Shown: positions 1 through 5,603, numbered from the stretch's first letter. The stretch: 6,123 nt of DNA from Oscillospiraceae bacterium (GCA_017381835.1 JAFOBK010000056.1:1-6123); one strand, 5' to 3'. The notes: generated by a model from the letters alone, not told the origin. Program-made: numbers and translations.

Positions 1-79
1 ACAAATCGAGGATCTTATTGACTCTCGCTTCAGCCAGTCTACGGAATCTCTCATCCTTTGTTTCCTTTGGCGGTCTCAT
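1..79 (-). CDS. Partial small protein of unknown function (5' end only)
   Basis: An ATG at 79-77 opens a frame that stays open to the left edge of the window, so only 26 residues are visible. They are very charged and contain the stretch FRRLAEARVNKILDL, which should form an amphipathic helix. I recall small hypothetical proteins with a similar FRRLAEAR-type start in clostridial accessory DNA, but I cannot confirm a family here. A GGGGG run 7-8 bases upstream of the ATG serves as ribosome binding site. The start overlaps the stop of the preceding 75-aa gene in an ATGA arrangement, so it is probably translated by coupling as the sixth gene of the operon. No function can be given. The 3' end lies outside the window. 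Confidence 0.72.
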   Translation of the reverse strand, partial: MRPPKETKDERFRRLAEARVNKILDL

Positions 80-303
80 ACCCGTACCCCCTTGATCGCA
101 GCGGCCTTTGCAGGCGGGTGCAGATAATAGTGGGTGTTCTTGGTCTGGATGTAGGTCACACCGGAAGGCAGTGTGATGAAATGCTTCACAGAAGAAGTCC
201 GGATGGGATCCCCTTCCTGCTTCTTGATGAAGGCAGCACAGCCAATGGTCAGAGGAAATTCCAGGGTTCCGTAAATATCGATACGCTTTTTCTTCGCAAA
301 CAT
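76..303 (-). CDS. Small unknown protein, 75 aa
   Basis: I do not recognise this protein. The start at 303 is well supported: AAGGAGG lies 7 bases upstream of the ATG. The N-terminus is basic (MFAKKKR), the middle has alternating hydrophobic residues suggestive of beta strands (ITLPSGVTYIQTKNTHYYL), and the C-terminus is basic. No signal peptide or membrane segment is present, so it is probably a small cytoplasmic protein. It lies 21 bases after the 88-aa gene, and its stop overlaps the next start by four bases, so it belongs to the same operon. Small size, basic charge and predicted beta content would fit a nucleic-acid-binding or adaptor protein, but that is a guess from composition. Confidence 0.75.
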   Translation of the reverse strand: MFAKKKRIDIYGTLEFPLTIGCAAFIKKQEGDPIRTSSVKHFITLPSGVTYIQTKNTHYYLHPPAKAAAIKGVRV

Positions 304-324
304 AGTAATCCTCCTTATCTGTTC

Positions 325-591
325 TTAAGTATTGATAGAGTTCAGCATCAATTGATAGTCATGCTCCAGGAATTCCTCATAGCATGGCCAGATGGATCCA
401 TCAAAGCCGATACCGAATTCCCAGTCCTTGAATAAGCTCTCAAGACTGGTACGTACACCAGACTCATTTTGGTCCTCTTCGATCATGGCCTCCAGGTTCT
501 TGATAAAATCTAAAATCCCATAACCGTGATCGATCATCCACTGGAGTCTGAAGATCTCATAGGCCTGCTTGGGGTCATGCAGATCAAGCAT
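325..591 (-). CDS. Small acidic unknown protein, 88 aa
   Basis: I do not recognise a named family. The start at 591 is chosen because AAAGGAGGTG lies 5 bases upstream of the ATG. A longer frame reaching 669 would overlap the previous gene more deeply and has no such signal. The first half is helical (residues about 7-40, with the stretch YEIFRLQWMIDHGYGILDFI). The second half carries WEFGIGFDGSIWPCYEEF at residues 57-74, a tryptophan- and glycine-containing motif followed by acidic residues. The protein is acidic and lacks membrane segments. Its first eight bases (584-591, ATGCTTGA) overlap the end of the zinc-ribbon gene, so it is almost certainly translated by coupling and may act in a complex with its neighbours. 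Function is unknown. Confidence 0.8.
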   Translation of the reverse strand: MLDLHDPKQAYEIFRLQWMIDHGYGILDFIKNLEAMIEEDQNESGVRTSLESLFKDWEFGIGFDGSIWPCYEEFLEHDYQLMLNSINT

Positions 592-1093
592 ACTGCACCT
601 CCTTTGCCATACTGATTTCAGTCCATCGGCCGCAGTGGGGGCAGCAATTATAGCTTTTATTCTCTTCATAGCGGGTCTGAGTTATATAACCGGGCTTTTT
701 ACAGCATTCAGGCATGATCAGAATGAGTCTGGTGGAAGAAATGATTTCAGGACGATATTTTTGATTAAATTTCAAGAAATCTACCCAGAGTTCATCGTCA
801 AAGATCCGGTCTGCGTGCAGCTCCAGAGCCTTGAATTCCAGTTCTGCCTTAGATTCCCTTGCGTAGTTATGATCCTTCAGGTGCTGCAGCAGCTCTTCGT
901 AAAGCTTCTGCTCACCGGATCGAAGGATCATATCCTTTACCATCTCAATCCACGCACTTCGCTCAATATCACCGAGCTGGCACATCACACCGTTTCGATA
1001 GCCATAGATCCGGTTTCTTCCGGTACCGGAAACAACATAGGATCGACCGGTCTGGAAGCGACAGCGAAGAGCAGCGAAACTCAGTTCACTCAT
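584..1093 (-). CDS. Unknown protein with C-terminal zinc ribbon, 169 aa
   Basis: The last quarter contains two cysteine clusters, Cys130-Cys131 and Cys150-Cys151 followed by Cys154 in CCPHCGRW. A pair of cysteines, a spacer of about 18 residues and a CxxC pair is the usual layout of a zinc ribbon, so this end probably binds zinc and contacts nucleic acid or protein. Residues 1-45 look beta-rich (RSYVVSGTGRNRIYGYRNGV). Residues 45-115 are helical and charged. The ATG at 1093 overlaps the stop of the preceding gene as ATGAGTGA, with GAGG about 8 bases upstream. The frame also extends upstream to 1177, but the coupled start fits better. The 3' end overlaps the 88-aa gene by eight bases. I do not recognise the full-length family, and the zinc ribbon alone does not tell the job. 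Confidence 0.8.
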   Translation of the reverse strand: MSELSFAALRCRFQTGRSYVVSGTGRNRIYGYRNGVMCQLGDIERSAWIEMVKDMILRSGEQKLYEELLQHLKDHNYARESKAELEFKALELHADRIFDDELWVDFLKFNQKYRPEIISSTRLILIMPECCKKPGYITQTRYEENKSYNCCPHCGRWTEISMAKEVQYA

Positions 1094-1520
1094 GATCTGC
1101 CTCACTTTCCCGCATGACATTACCGGTTCCGTCCGGGAAGACCCGTTTAAATACCTCCTGAAATCTGGCAGCACCAATGTTGTTCAGCGGGAACCGCAGG
1201 GATGCATAACTCCAGCAGATCAGCTCCTCTTCCAGGATAATGTAGGGATCCTCAAAAAACTTCTCACCGTCATATCGAGGACAGCGAGGCTGAAGGAACT
1301 TCTCCATCTCCGATTTAGAGGTAGTTTCCTTGATCATCCGGCACTTCTTTTCGGCAATTGCCCTGGTCAGCTCCGGGATGTATCCCAGATGGTGATAGTG
1401 GTTCAAACTGCGCTGCACCTTCTTGAGTGCATCGATCCGAATGCTCTTCAGATCGTCTGTAGCAGTCTCATCCATTACGATCTCAGCGAAGGCGAAGAAG
1501 ATTACCATCTCAAAGTCCAT
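1086..1520 (-). CDS. Unknown mostly helical protein, 144 aa
   Basis: I do not recognise this protein. The ATG at 1520 has GGAGG seven bases upstream, which decides against an upstream extension of the frame to 1589. The start overlaps the end of the ART-HD gene by 11 bases (ATGGACTTTGA), and the stop overlaps the next start by eight, so it sits inside a tightly coupled operon. The N-terminus is hydrophobic (MDFEMVIFFAFAEIV) but short and contains acidic residues, so it reads as a buried helix rather than a membrane anchor. Helices probably continue to about residue 75. Residues 86-126 include FFEDPYIILEEELICWSYASL and aromatic-rich segments. A partner or immunity-type role for the neighbouring ART-HD protein is possible from position alone, with no sequence support. 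Confidence 0.8.
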   Translation of the reverse strand: MDFEMVIFFAFAEIVMDETATDDLKSIRIDALKKVQRSLNHYHHLGYIPELTRAIAEKKCRMIKETTSKSEMEKFLQPRCPRYDGEKFFEDPYIILEEELICWSYASLRFPLNNIGAARFQEVFKRVFPDGTGNVMRESEADHE

Positions 1521-2934
1521 CTGGCACCTCCAACTTTCCTGCACGGTAGTTCTCAATGCACTCCAGGAGCGGTTCTTCCAGCAGGCCACCTGCTACCAGC
1601 GGCAGACGCCGGGCATAAGGAGTTCTTAGCTGCCGGAAATCCAGGCCATTGAAGCGAACCCGATCCAAACCGTCCACATCCTTGGCAATGCAGTAGAGCT
1701 TGTGTGCCCGGACGACATCACGGGATGTGAAATTAGGAACCTTCGTGACCCGATCAATGCCTGTCTCATCGTCCCTGCAGTGATGACGGATGAGAAGCTT
1801 TGCGATACGATAGCCTTTCTTGGATAGCTGAATACCCTTGATGCGGATATTCTTCTTTCGGATCAGTTCCACACTCTTGTCACCATGGGTGTCATCCTCA
1901 TCTTCAGAGTCACGGCCAATGTCGTGCAGCAGGCTGAAATAGATCAGGATATGCTTGTCCTCTTCAGAAAGGCTCACTCCAGAATGCTCACAGTAAATGA
2001 GGGTCAGAAGCAGTACCCGCAGGATGTGTTTGATACCGTGGTACATAAATAAGCCTTCTTTGGGGTATCCCAGTGTGACTGCGATGGAGCCATACCGGAA
2101 GAAATCCTTGGTAACAGGCGCCAAGAGGCGGGGCACATGGCCTTCTGTTGAAGGAATCATATCCGCGTACTGGAAAATGGGTCTGACACCGGGCTTCAGG
2201 ATGACTTCGTGTTCGGCCCGATACCCCGGGTTGTAGACCAGGATCTGCTCAGGTGTAACCTTCGCCGAAACCAGTCTGGTACCACGACCGCTTCGGTTGG
2301 CAAACCATAATGCGCAAACAGGATCCGTCGACCAGGAGATCGCATTTGCCGGGTCCTGGGACATTTCTCCCATGCCGCGATAGATCGTGATCAGGCCGTC
2401 TTCATCCGTTTCCGGCAATTCAGTCTGGGGTGCATGGGAAAACACATACTCCAGAACTTCCGGCTTCCACATTCCGTTGGCATAGTCTATATGGGTATGG
2501 ATGGAACTCCATACTTCGAAGACTTGCTCAGGTTCGATTTCCTTGTACCTGCGCTCGAAATCATAGATCTGTATCGGCAGGGGGACATCCATCATGTAGA
2601 ATGTCGTCCACTCATGGTCCTTTCGTGAGAGTCCGAAACTCTCAGAACGGAACTGCTGATCCATGGTGCTGATTACGTCCTTTAGGCCCTTCTTCTGGAA
2701 GGGTATCCAACAGTAATGACCTTGTTCGAAGTCAGCATAAAAGGCGTTCTGGAAGGCTCTGGTGCCGTCAAATACCACCTTTTCGATGTCCATTCCGCAC
2801 TCCTCCAGCACATCCTTCAGTTCGTCGTAAGTCAATCCATCTTCAGACTGTTCTGCGACTATTTCGGGTGTTAACGGGTCAAATCGCGTCATGCAGCCTC
2901 GTACATCTTTTACAAGGCTCAGTGTGTTTTGCAT
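1510..2934 (-). CDS. ADP-ribosyltransferase-like / HD phosphohydrolase-like fusion protein, 474 aa
   Basis: Residues 1-165 are an unassigned, mostly helical region. Residues about 180-255 match the R-S-E layout of mono-ADP-ribosyltransferases, which use NAD+: an arginine in YRG (Arg186), the strand motif SWST (200-203), and the catalytic ExE pair in EHEVIL (Glu241, Glu243). Residues about 295-445 match an HD metal-dependent phosphohydrolase: HGIKH (299-303), LLHDIGR with His337-Asp338, an acidic loop ending in THG (342-351), RHH (383-385) and KDVDGLDRVRF (418-428). All expected active-site residues are present in both domains. No signal peptide or membrane segment is seen, so it should be cytoplasmic. 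The ATG at 2934 has GAGGAG six to seven bases upstream. The frame stays open to 3198, but that part is a hairpin-rich leader. It is the first gene of the operon. The motif assignments are fairly sure; substrate and biological role are unknown. Confidence 0.85.
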   Translation of the reverse strand: MQNTLSLVKDVRGCMTRFDPLTPEIVAEQSEDGLTYDELKDVLEECGMDIEKVVFDGTRAFQNAFYADFEQGHYCWIPFQKKGLKDVISTMDQQFRSESFGLSRKDHEWTTFYMMDVPLPIQIYDFERRYKEIEPEQVFEVWSSIHTHIDYANGMWKPEVLEYVFSHAPQTELPETDEDGLITIYRGMGEMSQDPANAISWSTDPVCALWFANRSGRGTRLVSAKVTPEQILVYNPGYRAEHEVILKPGVRPIFQYADMIPSTEGHVPRLLAPVTKDFFRYGSIAVTLGYPKEGLFMYHGIKHILRVLLLTLIYCEHSGVSLSEEDKHILIYFSLLHDIGRDSEDEDDTHGDKSVELIRKKNIRIKGIQLSKKGYRIAKLLIRHHCRDDETGIDRVTKVPNFTSRDVVRAHKLYCIAKDVDGLDRVRFNGLDFRQLRTPYARRLPLVAGGLLEEPLLECIENYRAGKLEVPDGL

Positions 2935-2968
2935 TAGATCACTCCTCGTTATTTTGATTTGTATATAA

Positions 2969-3022
2969 CGGGGCCGGCCATATGGCTCCCCGAGAAAAAA
3001 GTTGGGGGAGCCATACAGCTCC
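2969..3022 (-). promoter_or_regulatory. Third leader element: alternative hairpins around a U tract
   Basis: On the minus strand GGAGC/GCTCC (3018-3022 with 3007-3011) followed by CCCAAC and six U residues (2995-3000) forms a weak terminator. The right arm also belongs to a perfect 11-bp inverted repeat, TATGGCTCCCC (3015-3005) with GGGGAGCCATA (2991-2981), which would put the U tract in a loop. The GGGGAGCC segment can in turn fold downstream with GGCCGGCCCCG (2969-2992). These structures exclude one another, which is what a terminator/antiterminator switch looks like. The pairing is seen directly; regulation is inferred. Confidence 0.5.
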
Positions 3023-3030
3023 GATCTATA

Positions 3031-3065
3031 TAAAAAGCGCCCATCAAAAAATCTGATGAGCGCTT
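3031..3065 (-). terminator. Leader terminator-like hairpin 2
   Basis: The minus-strand transcript contains AAGCGCTCATCA and TGATGGGCGCTT arms (3065-3054 and 3046-3035) around a short U-rich loop, followed at once by UUUUU and UAUAU. The stem has about 12 bp with one G-U pair. The layout fits an intrinsic terminator reading leftward, about 100 nt before the ART-HD start codon. On the plus strand the 3' side lacks a U tract. Confidence 0.7.
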
Positions 3066-3164
3066 CTTGAACAACGATGGCAAGATATGAAATTGTACTC
3101 CCGGAAGGTACTCCCCTTCCGAGTCTATTATGACATGCGCATCTATGGAAAGATGCGTGAGAAC

Positions 3165-3198
3165 AAAAAAGTGCCCAAGGCATAAAATCCTCGGACAC
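3165..3198 (-). terminator. Leader terminator-like hairpin 1
   Basis: On the minus strand GTGTCCGAGG (3198-3189) pairs with CCTTGGGCAC (3180-3171) as a 10-bp stem including two G-U pairs, with an 8-nt loop, followed by six U residues (3170-3165). It lies about 80 nt after the predicted transcription start, so termination here would release a short RNA. The stem contains a GAGG and the loop contains an ATG (3183-3181), so a ribosome starting there would melt the hairpin. Confidence 0.7.
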
Positions 3199-3256
3199 TG
3201 AAATAATCGGACAAACGAATGATTACAAAAGGTAATCTCGGATAACTGATACTTGG

Positions 3257-3285
3257 ATTATATCATATTTCAAAGATTCTTGCAA
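3257..3285 (-). promoter_or_regulatory. Sigma-A promoter of the ART-HD operon
   Basis: Minus-strand TTGCAA (3285-3280), a 17-base spacer and a perfect TATAAT (3262-3257) preceded by TGA, an extended -10 element. Transcription should start near 3250. It is the only good promoter seen upstream of the six-gene operon and drives through the structured leader. Confidence 0.75.
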
Positions 3286-3331
3286 CCAGAATTATGTCTG
3301 CAAACAAAATTGAAGCAGAAACTCACCACTC

Positions 3332-3364
3332 AACTTTAAGTTTGTTGCTTTTGAAGCCTATAAT
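3332..3364 (+). promoter_or_regulatory. Promoter and possible operator of the XRE gene
   Basis: TATAAT at 3359-3364 lies 37 bases before the XRE start codon. The best -35 candidate is poor (TTTAAG at 3335-3340, 18-base spacer). A palindrome AACTT-T-AAGTT (3332-3342) overlaps that -35 region and is a plausible binding site for an autoregulating helix-turn-helix protein. The -10 is convincing; the operator role is a guess from position and symmetry. The start site would lie about 120 bases from that of the divergent ART-HD operon. Confidence 0.5.
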
Positions 3365-3401
3365 TAGTACAATATAGAAAACGGATGAGGAGGTTCACGC
3401 T

Positions 3402-4343
3402 ATGGATAACGCAAAAATGGGCGTACTGATCCGGAATTCAAGAAAAGAAAAAGGCCTCACACAAAAGGATATTGCCGAGAAGCTCGGCATTACCGACCGG
3501 GCAGTATCCAAATGGGAGCGTGGCATCTGTGCGCCGGATATCGCATACATCGAAGAGCTGGCTGAGATGCTTGGCCTAACAGTGGCTGAACTGATTGCTG
3601 GTCAGCGGATGGAACAGCCACCTGCGGTCGAGGTTGAGAGTGCTATTAAGGAAACCATTACTTACTCCAAGAATGAAATGAGAACAAAGCGGAAGGCAGC
3701 CAATAAGCGAACTGTGATTGCGGGTGCAATCGTGCTGGTTCTCGCTCTTACTGTTACGATTGGCTTGTTCTGGTACAAAGGCGTTTTCTATAAGATTGGT
3801 ACATACCCCTCCCCTGATGGAAAAACAGTTACCACAGTTTACAGCCGTATGCTAAGCCACGGAAAGGCACCTTCTGACGACGGCTTTACGCTCAGTGATG
3901 AAGGTTACTATCGTGGAAGACACGGCTATGGCGAAGCAGAATTCCGAGGTTTGTGGTGGTCGCCCAATAGTTGCTATCAGGTAGTCAGTATGGATACCGA
4001 GGACGGGATCTGGCTTGCACTGACTGACTATACCCGTAATATCGGCACCAACCTTACCAACAGACTGGAGCGTACTCTCTACGAATGTGAGTTCTTTGCT
4101 GATGTGCCCTATGATGAAGAAGGATGGAAACCCCTAATCACTTTTGAATTCATGCAGTGGAGCGAGGCGGATCCAGATGTTATGCAGGTCTATTTCTGCT
4201 ATACAGACAAGTCAGGCCAGTTCCAGGAGGGCTATATGTGGTATGATTATGAAACTGCAGAAGCTTCCGGACATATGAGGCTTAAGCAGGATGAGAAGGA
4301 AACTGACCCATTCTATGATCTTATCAATGATCTCATATCGTAA
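3402..4343 (+). CDS. Membrane-anchored XRE-family regulator with external domain, 313 aa
   Basis: Residues 7-62 are a Cro/C1-type helix-turn-helix with the typical LTQKDIAEKLGITDRAVSKW recognition core, which binds operator DNA. A linker with basic residues (94-103) precedes one transmembrane helix (about 104-124, TVIAGAIVLVLALTVTIGLF). By the positive-inside rule the DNA-binding part is cytoplasmic and residues 126-313 lie outside. That part is rich in aromatic and acidic residues and contains YPSPDGK (135-141) and WWSPNS (185-190), which resemble short beta-propeller strand motifs, though two copies are too few to call a propeller. The start at 3402 has GAGGAGG eight bases upstream. A one-protein sensor that carries an outside signal to DNA is the natural reading. 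The gene is divergent from the ART-HD operon and could regulate it or itself. It ends at a shared terminator. Confidence 0.88.
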   Translation: MDNAKMGVLIRNSRKEKGLTQKDIAEKLGITDRAVSKWERGICAPDIAYIEELAEMLGLTVAELIAGQRMEQPPAVEVESAIKETITYSKNEMRTKRKAANKRTVIAGAIVLVLALTVTIGLFWYKGVFYKIGTYPSPDGKTVTTVYSRMLSHGKAPSDDGFTLSDEGYYRGRHGYGEAEFRGLWWSPNSCYQVVSMDTEDGIWLALTDYTRNIGTNLTNRLERTLYECEFFADVPYDEEGWKPLITFEFMQWSEADPDVMQVYFCYTDKSGQFQEGYMWYDYETAEASGHMRLKQDEKETDPFYDLINDLIS

Positions 4344-4344
4344 A

Positions 4345-4377
4345 AAAGCAGGAGGAACGATGCGTTCCTCCTGCTTT
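4345..4377. terminator. Bidirectional intrinsic terminator between convergent genes
   Basis: A perfect 15-bp stem (AAAGCAGGAGGAACG at 4345-4359 with its complement at 4363-4377) and a 3-nt loop sit one base after the XRE stop and three bases before the HipA-like stop. The U tract is better on the minus strand (six or more U) than on the plus strand (UUUCUAUU), so it should stop both genes but work best for the kinase. The kinase gene has tandem stops TAA-TAG just before it. Confidence 0.92.
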
Positions 4378-4380
4378 CTA

Positions 4381-5514
4381 TTAGTCAAGTAACTGTCTTG
4401 CACGCTTCTGAATCTGCTTTTCGATCATTTTTCTCCGCCGTGCGGGAAGGTTATAGGTATGATGGGGTTCAAACTGGAAGGTCAGAAGGTGCCGAAGCTG
4501 CTCGCGCTGCCGATCTCCCATTAGTTCCTTAGCTGTGCCAATGAAATCATCGTACACGGCGGGCTGGAGAGCAGCAATATACTCTTCCAGTTCCTTTTCA
4601 TCCATCCAGCAAGCCAAACCAGCAAGGTTAAACAACGCATTGCCATGGTCGAAGAGTGGTGCAGGTGCGGCGATCTGATTCGTGTTGTTGTCAACCAGGA
4701 AGCCAAAGTTACCATAGTGACGGTCCGTATTGCATACAACCGCATCAAAGACAATCATATCTACAAACTCGTTGTAGAATTGATCTCCTAGGTTCCGGTA
4801 ATAATCTGCTACTGCCTGGAACCCGCCGGAAGCAACAAATCTGCCTATGGGAATATAGGAATAGTCCTTACTGGTGAAAAGCTCGCATACCGAACAAATG
4901 ATGCCTTTCCACTTACCAAGTGTATACGGAACATGGTTTAGACCCATCTTCTTGGCAACCTGTGCTGCATAGAACTCAGAATAAGGCTCATTACCGGTGT
5001 TGGCAGCACCAGTCGTACCGCCCTTAAAGAGCATGACCTTTCCCTTCAGACGTCGCCAGCACTTGGGAAGCATACCGTTTGTAGTGAACTCAGGGCTGGA
5101 ATGAAGAGATGTCCGGGTACTACTTCCGGTACCGGTAAAGGCAATATAAGAAAGAATCGTATTGAATGGATTGTCGTACAGATTATTTGCTTCAAAGGTA
5201 CCGTCAAAGTCCTCAGGAACAACCCAGAAGCAGTCGTTAAGGGAGAGTCCTTTGCTGACAGAAATAATGTCCATGGGACGATTGATGCTTAATCCGCATT
5301 TCGCAAGGAATGCATTCACAAAAGCACGGTTTCTGGGAATCGTTCTGTTCTTAAGCCATCTGGCAAGGCTATCGTTGCTTGCTTTTAAGTCAAGGGGCAG
5401 CAATGCTTTCTGATCTTGACTGATCCAAACGATATTCACTTCTGGATCCCGAAGATTGCTGACAACTTCAAACTTCAGAACATCCATATCTTTATTTTTT
5501 AGAACATAAATCAT
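4381..5514 (-). CDS. HipA-like serine/threonine kinase, 377 aa
   Basis: The C-terminal half shows the HipA kinase core: a lysine in MLFKGG (Lys164) for ATP binding, a following glutamate in EPYSEFYAAQVAKKMG (177-192), the catalytic loop NTDRHYGNFG (262-271), and the metal-binding DHGNALF (289-295). All key residues are present, so it should be active and may phosphorylate a translation factor or other protein, as HipA does to glutamyl-tRNA synthetase. The N-terminal 100 residues include LARWLKNRTIPRNRAFV (50-66) and KGLSLNDCFWVV (88-99), unlike the short HipA N-domain. The length is somewhat below classical HipA (about 440 aa). The ATG at 5514 is chosen because its promoter -10 element lies at 5543-5548, so the upstream start at 5571 would not be transcribed; GGTGG precedes it. 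No HipB-type gene adjoins it. It could be a solitary kinase or a phage-sensing toxin. Confidence 0.85.
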   Translation of the reverse strand: MIYVLKNKDMDVLKFEVVSNLRDPEVNIVWISQDQKALLPLDLKASNDSLARWLKNRTIPRNRAFVNAFLAKCGLSINRPMDIISVSKGLSLNDCFWVVPEDFDGTFEANNLYDNPFNTILSYIAFTGTGSSTRTSLHSSPEFTTNGMLPKCWRRLKGKVMLFKGGTTGAANTGNEPYSEFYAAQVAKKMGLNHVPYTLGKWKGIICSVCELFTSKDYSYIPIGRFVASGGFQAVADYYRNLGDQFYNEFVDMIVFDAVVCNTDRHYGNFGFLVDNNTNQIAAPAPLFDHGNALFNLAGLACWMDEKELEEYIAALQPAVYDDFIGTAKELMGDRQREQLRHLLTFQFEPHHTYNLPARRRKMIEKQIQKRARQLLD

Positions 5515-5542
5515 TGCTACCACCACCTTTCTCGTTTTCTTT

Positions 5543-5571
5543 ATTTTATCAATAGATAGCAAGAAAGTCAA
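5543..5571 (-). promoter_or_regulatory. Promoter of the HipA-like kinase gene
   Basis: Minus-strand TTGACT (5571-5566), a 17-base spacer and TAAAAT (5548-5543) preceded by TGA, an extended -10 element. Predicted start is near 5536, leaving a short leader of about 22 bases before the ATG at 5514. It places the kinase in its own transcription unit, separate from the SRAP gene upstream. Confidence 0.75.
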
Positions 5572-5603
5572 CGAACAAGAATCGCATCATATCCGTTTTC
5601 TCG

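Larger units (their letters stand above)
2935..3250 (-). ncRNA. Structured 5' leader of the ART-HD operon with stacked terminator-like hairpins
   Basis: From the predicted start site near 3250 to the ART-HD start codon lie about 316 nt with no conventional gene. In transcript order the leader shows a GATTAC/GTAATC hairpin (3221-3237), a direct repeat TGTCCGA (3207-3213 and 3191-3197), a terminator hairpin (3165-3198), a perfect 7-bp stem CGCATCT/AGATGCG (3138-3157), a GGAAGG/CCTTCC hairpin (3103-3120) embedded in a GGGAGTAC direct repeat, a second terminator (3031-3065), and a third switch-like structure (2969-3022). Such an array suggests conditional transcription elongation. I could not match it to a T-box or to a riboswitch class I know. 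The frame of the downstream gene is open throughout, and an ATG at 3183 preceded by GAGG could begin a leader peptide. Confidence 0.6.

Noticed and set aside
58..435. Plus-strand open frame at the left end
   Set aside because: It covers two minus-strand genes that have strong AGGAGG sites and overlapping starts and stops; the plus frame has neither.
569..1117. Plus-strand open frame opposite the zinc-ribbon gene
   Set aside because: It is antisense to a coupled operon gene with a clear zinc-ribbon motif, and no start signal or family resemblance is seen.
1092..1652. Long plus-strand open frame opposite the 144-aa gene
   Set aside because: It lies wholly antisense to well-supported minus-strand genes with ribosome binding sites, its product is rich in Leu, His, Pro and Cys without recognisable motifs, and it has no ribosome binding site.
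1510..3198. A 562-residue version of the ART-HD protein starting at 3198
   Set aside because: The start would be a GTG without a good ribosome binding site, the extra 88 residues lie over hairpins and U tracts, and the ATG at 2934 has a well-placed GAGGAG.
3191..3213. TCGGACA direct repeat as an attachment site or CRISPR unit
   Set aside because: There are only two 7-bp copies 16 bases apart, within the leader hairpin region, with no further copies or flanking mobile genes.
2935..3250. T-box or known metabolite riboswitch in the ART-HD leader
   Set aside because: No T-box antiterminator consensus is present, and GGGGAGTA, which recalls part of the yybP-ykoY motif, is not accompanied by the rest of that motif.
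3402..5514. XRE gene plus HipA-like gene as a classical HipBA toxin-antitoxin pair
   Set aside because: The genes are convergent, separated by a strong terminator, and the XRE protein has a membrane helix and large external domain unlike HipB. HipB is normally a small protein encoded just upstream of hipA.
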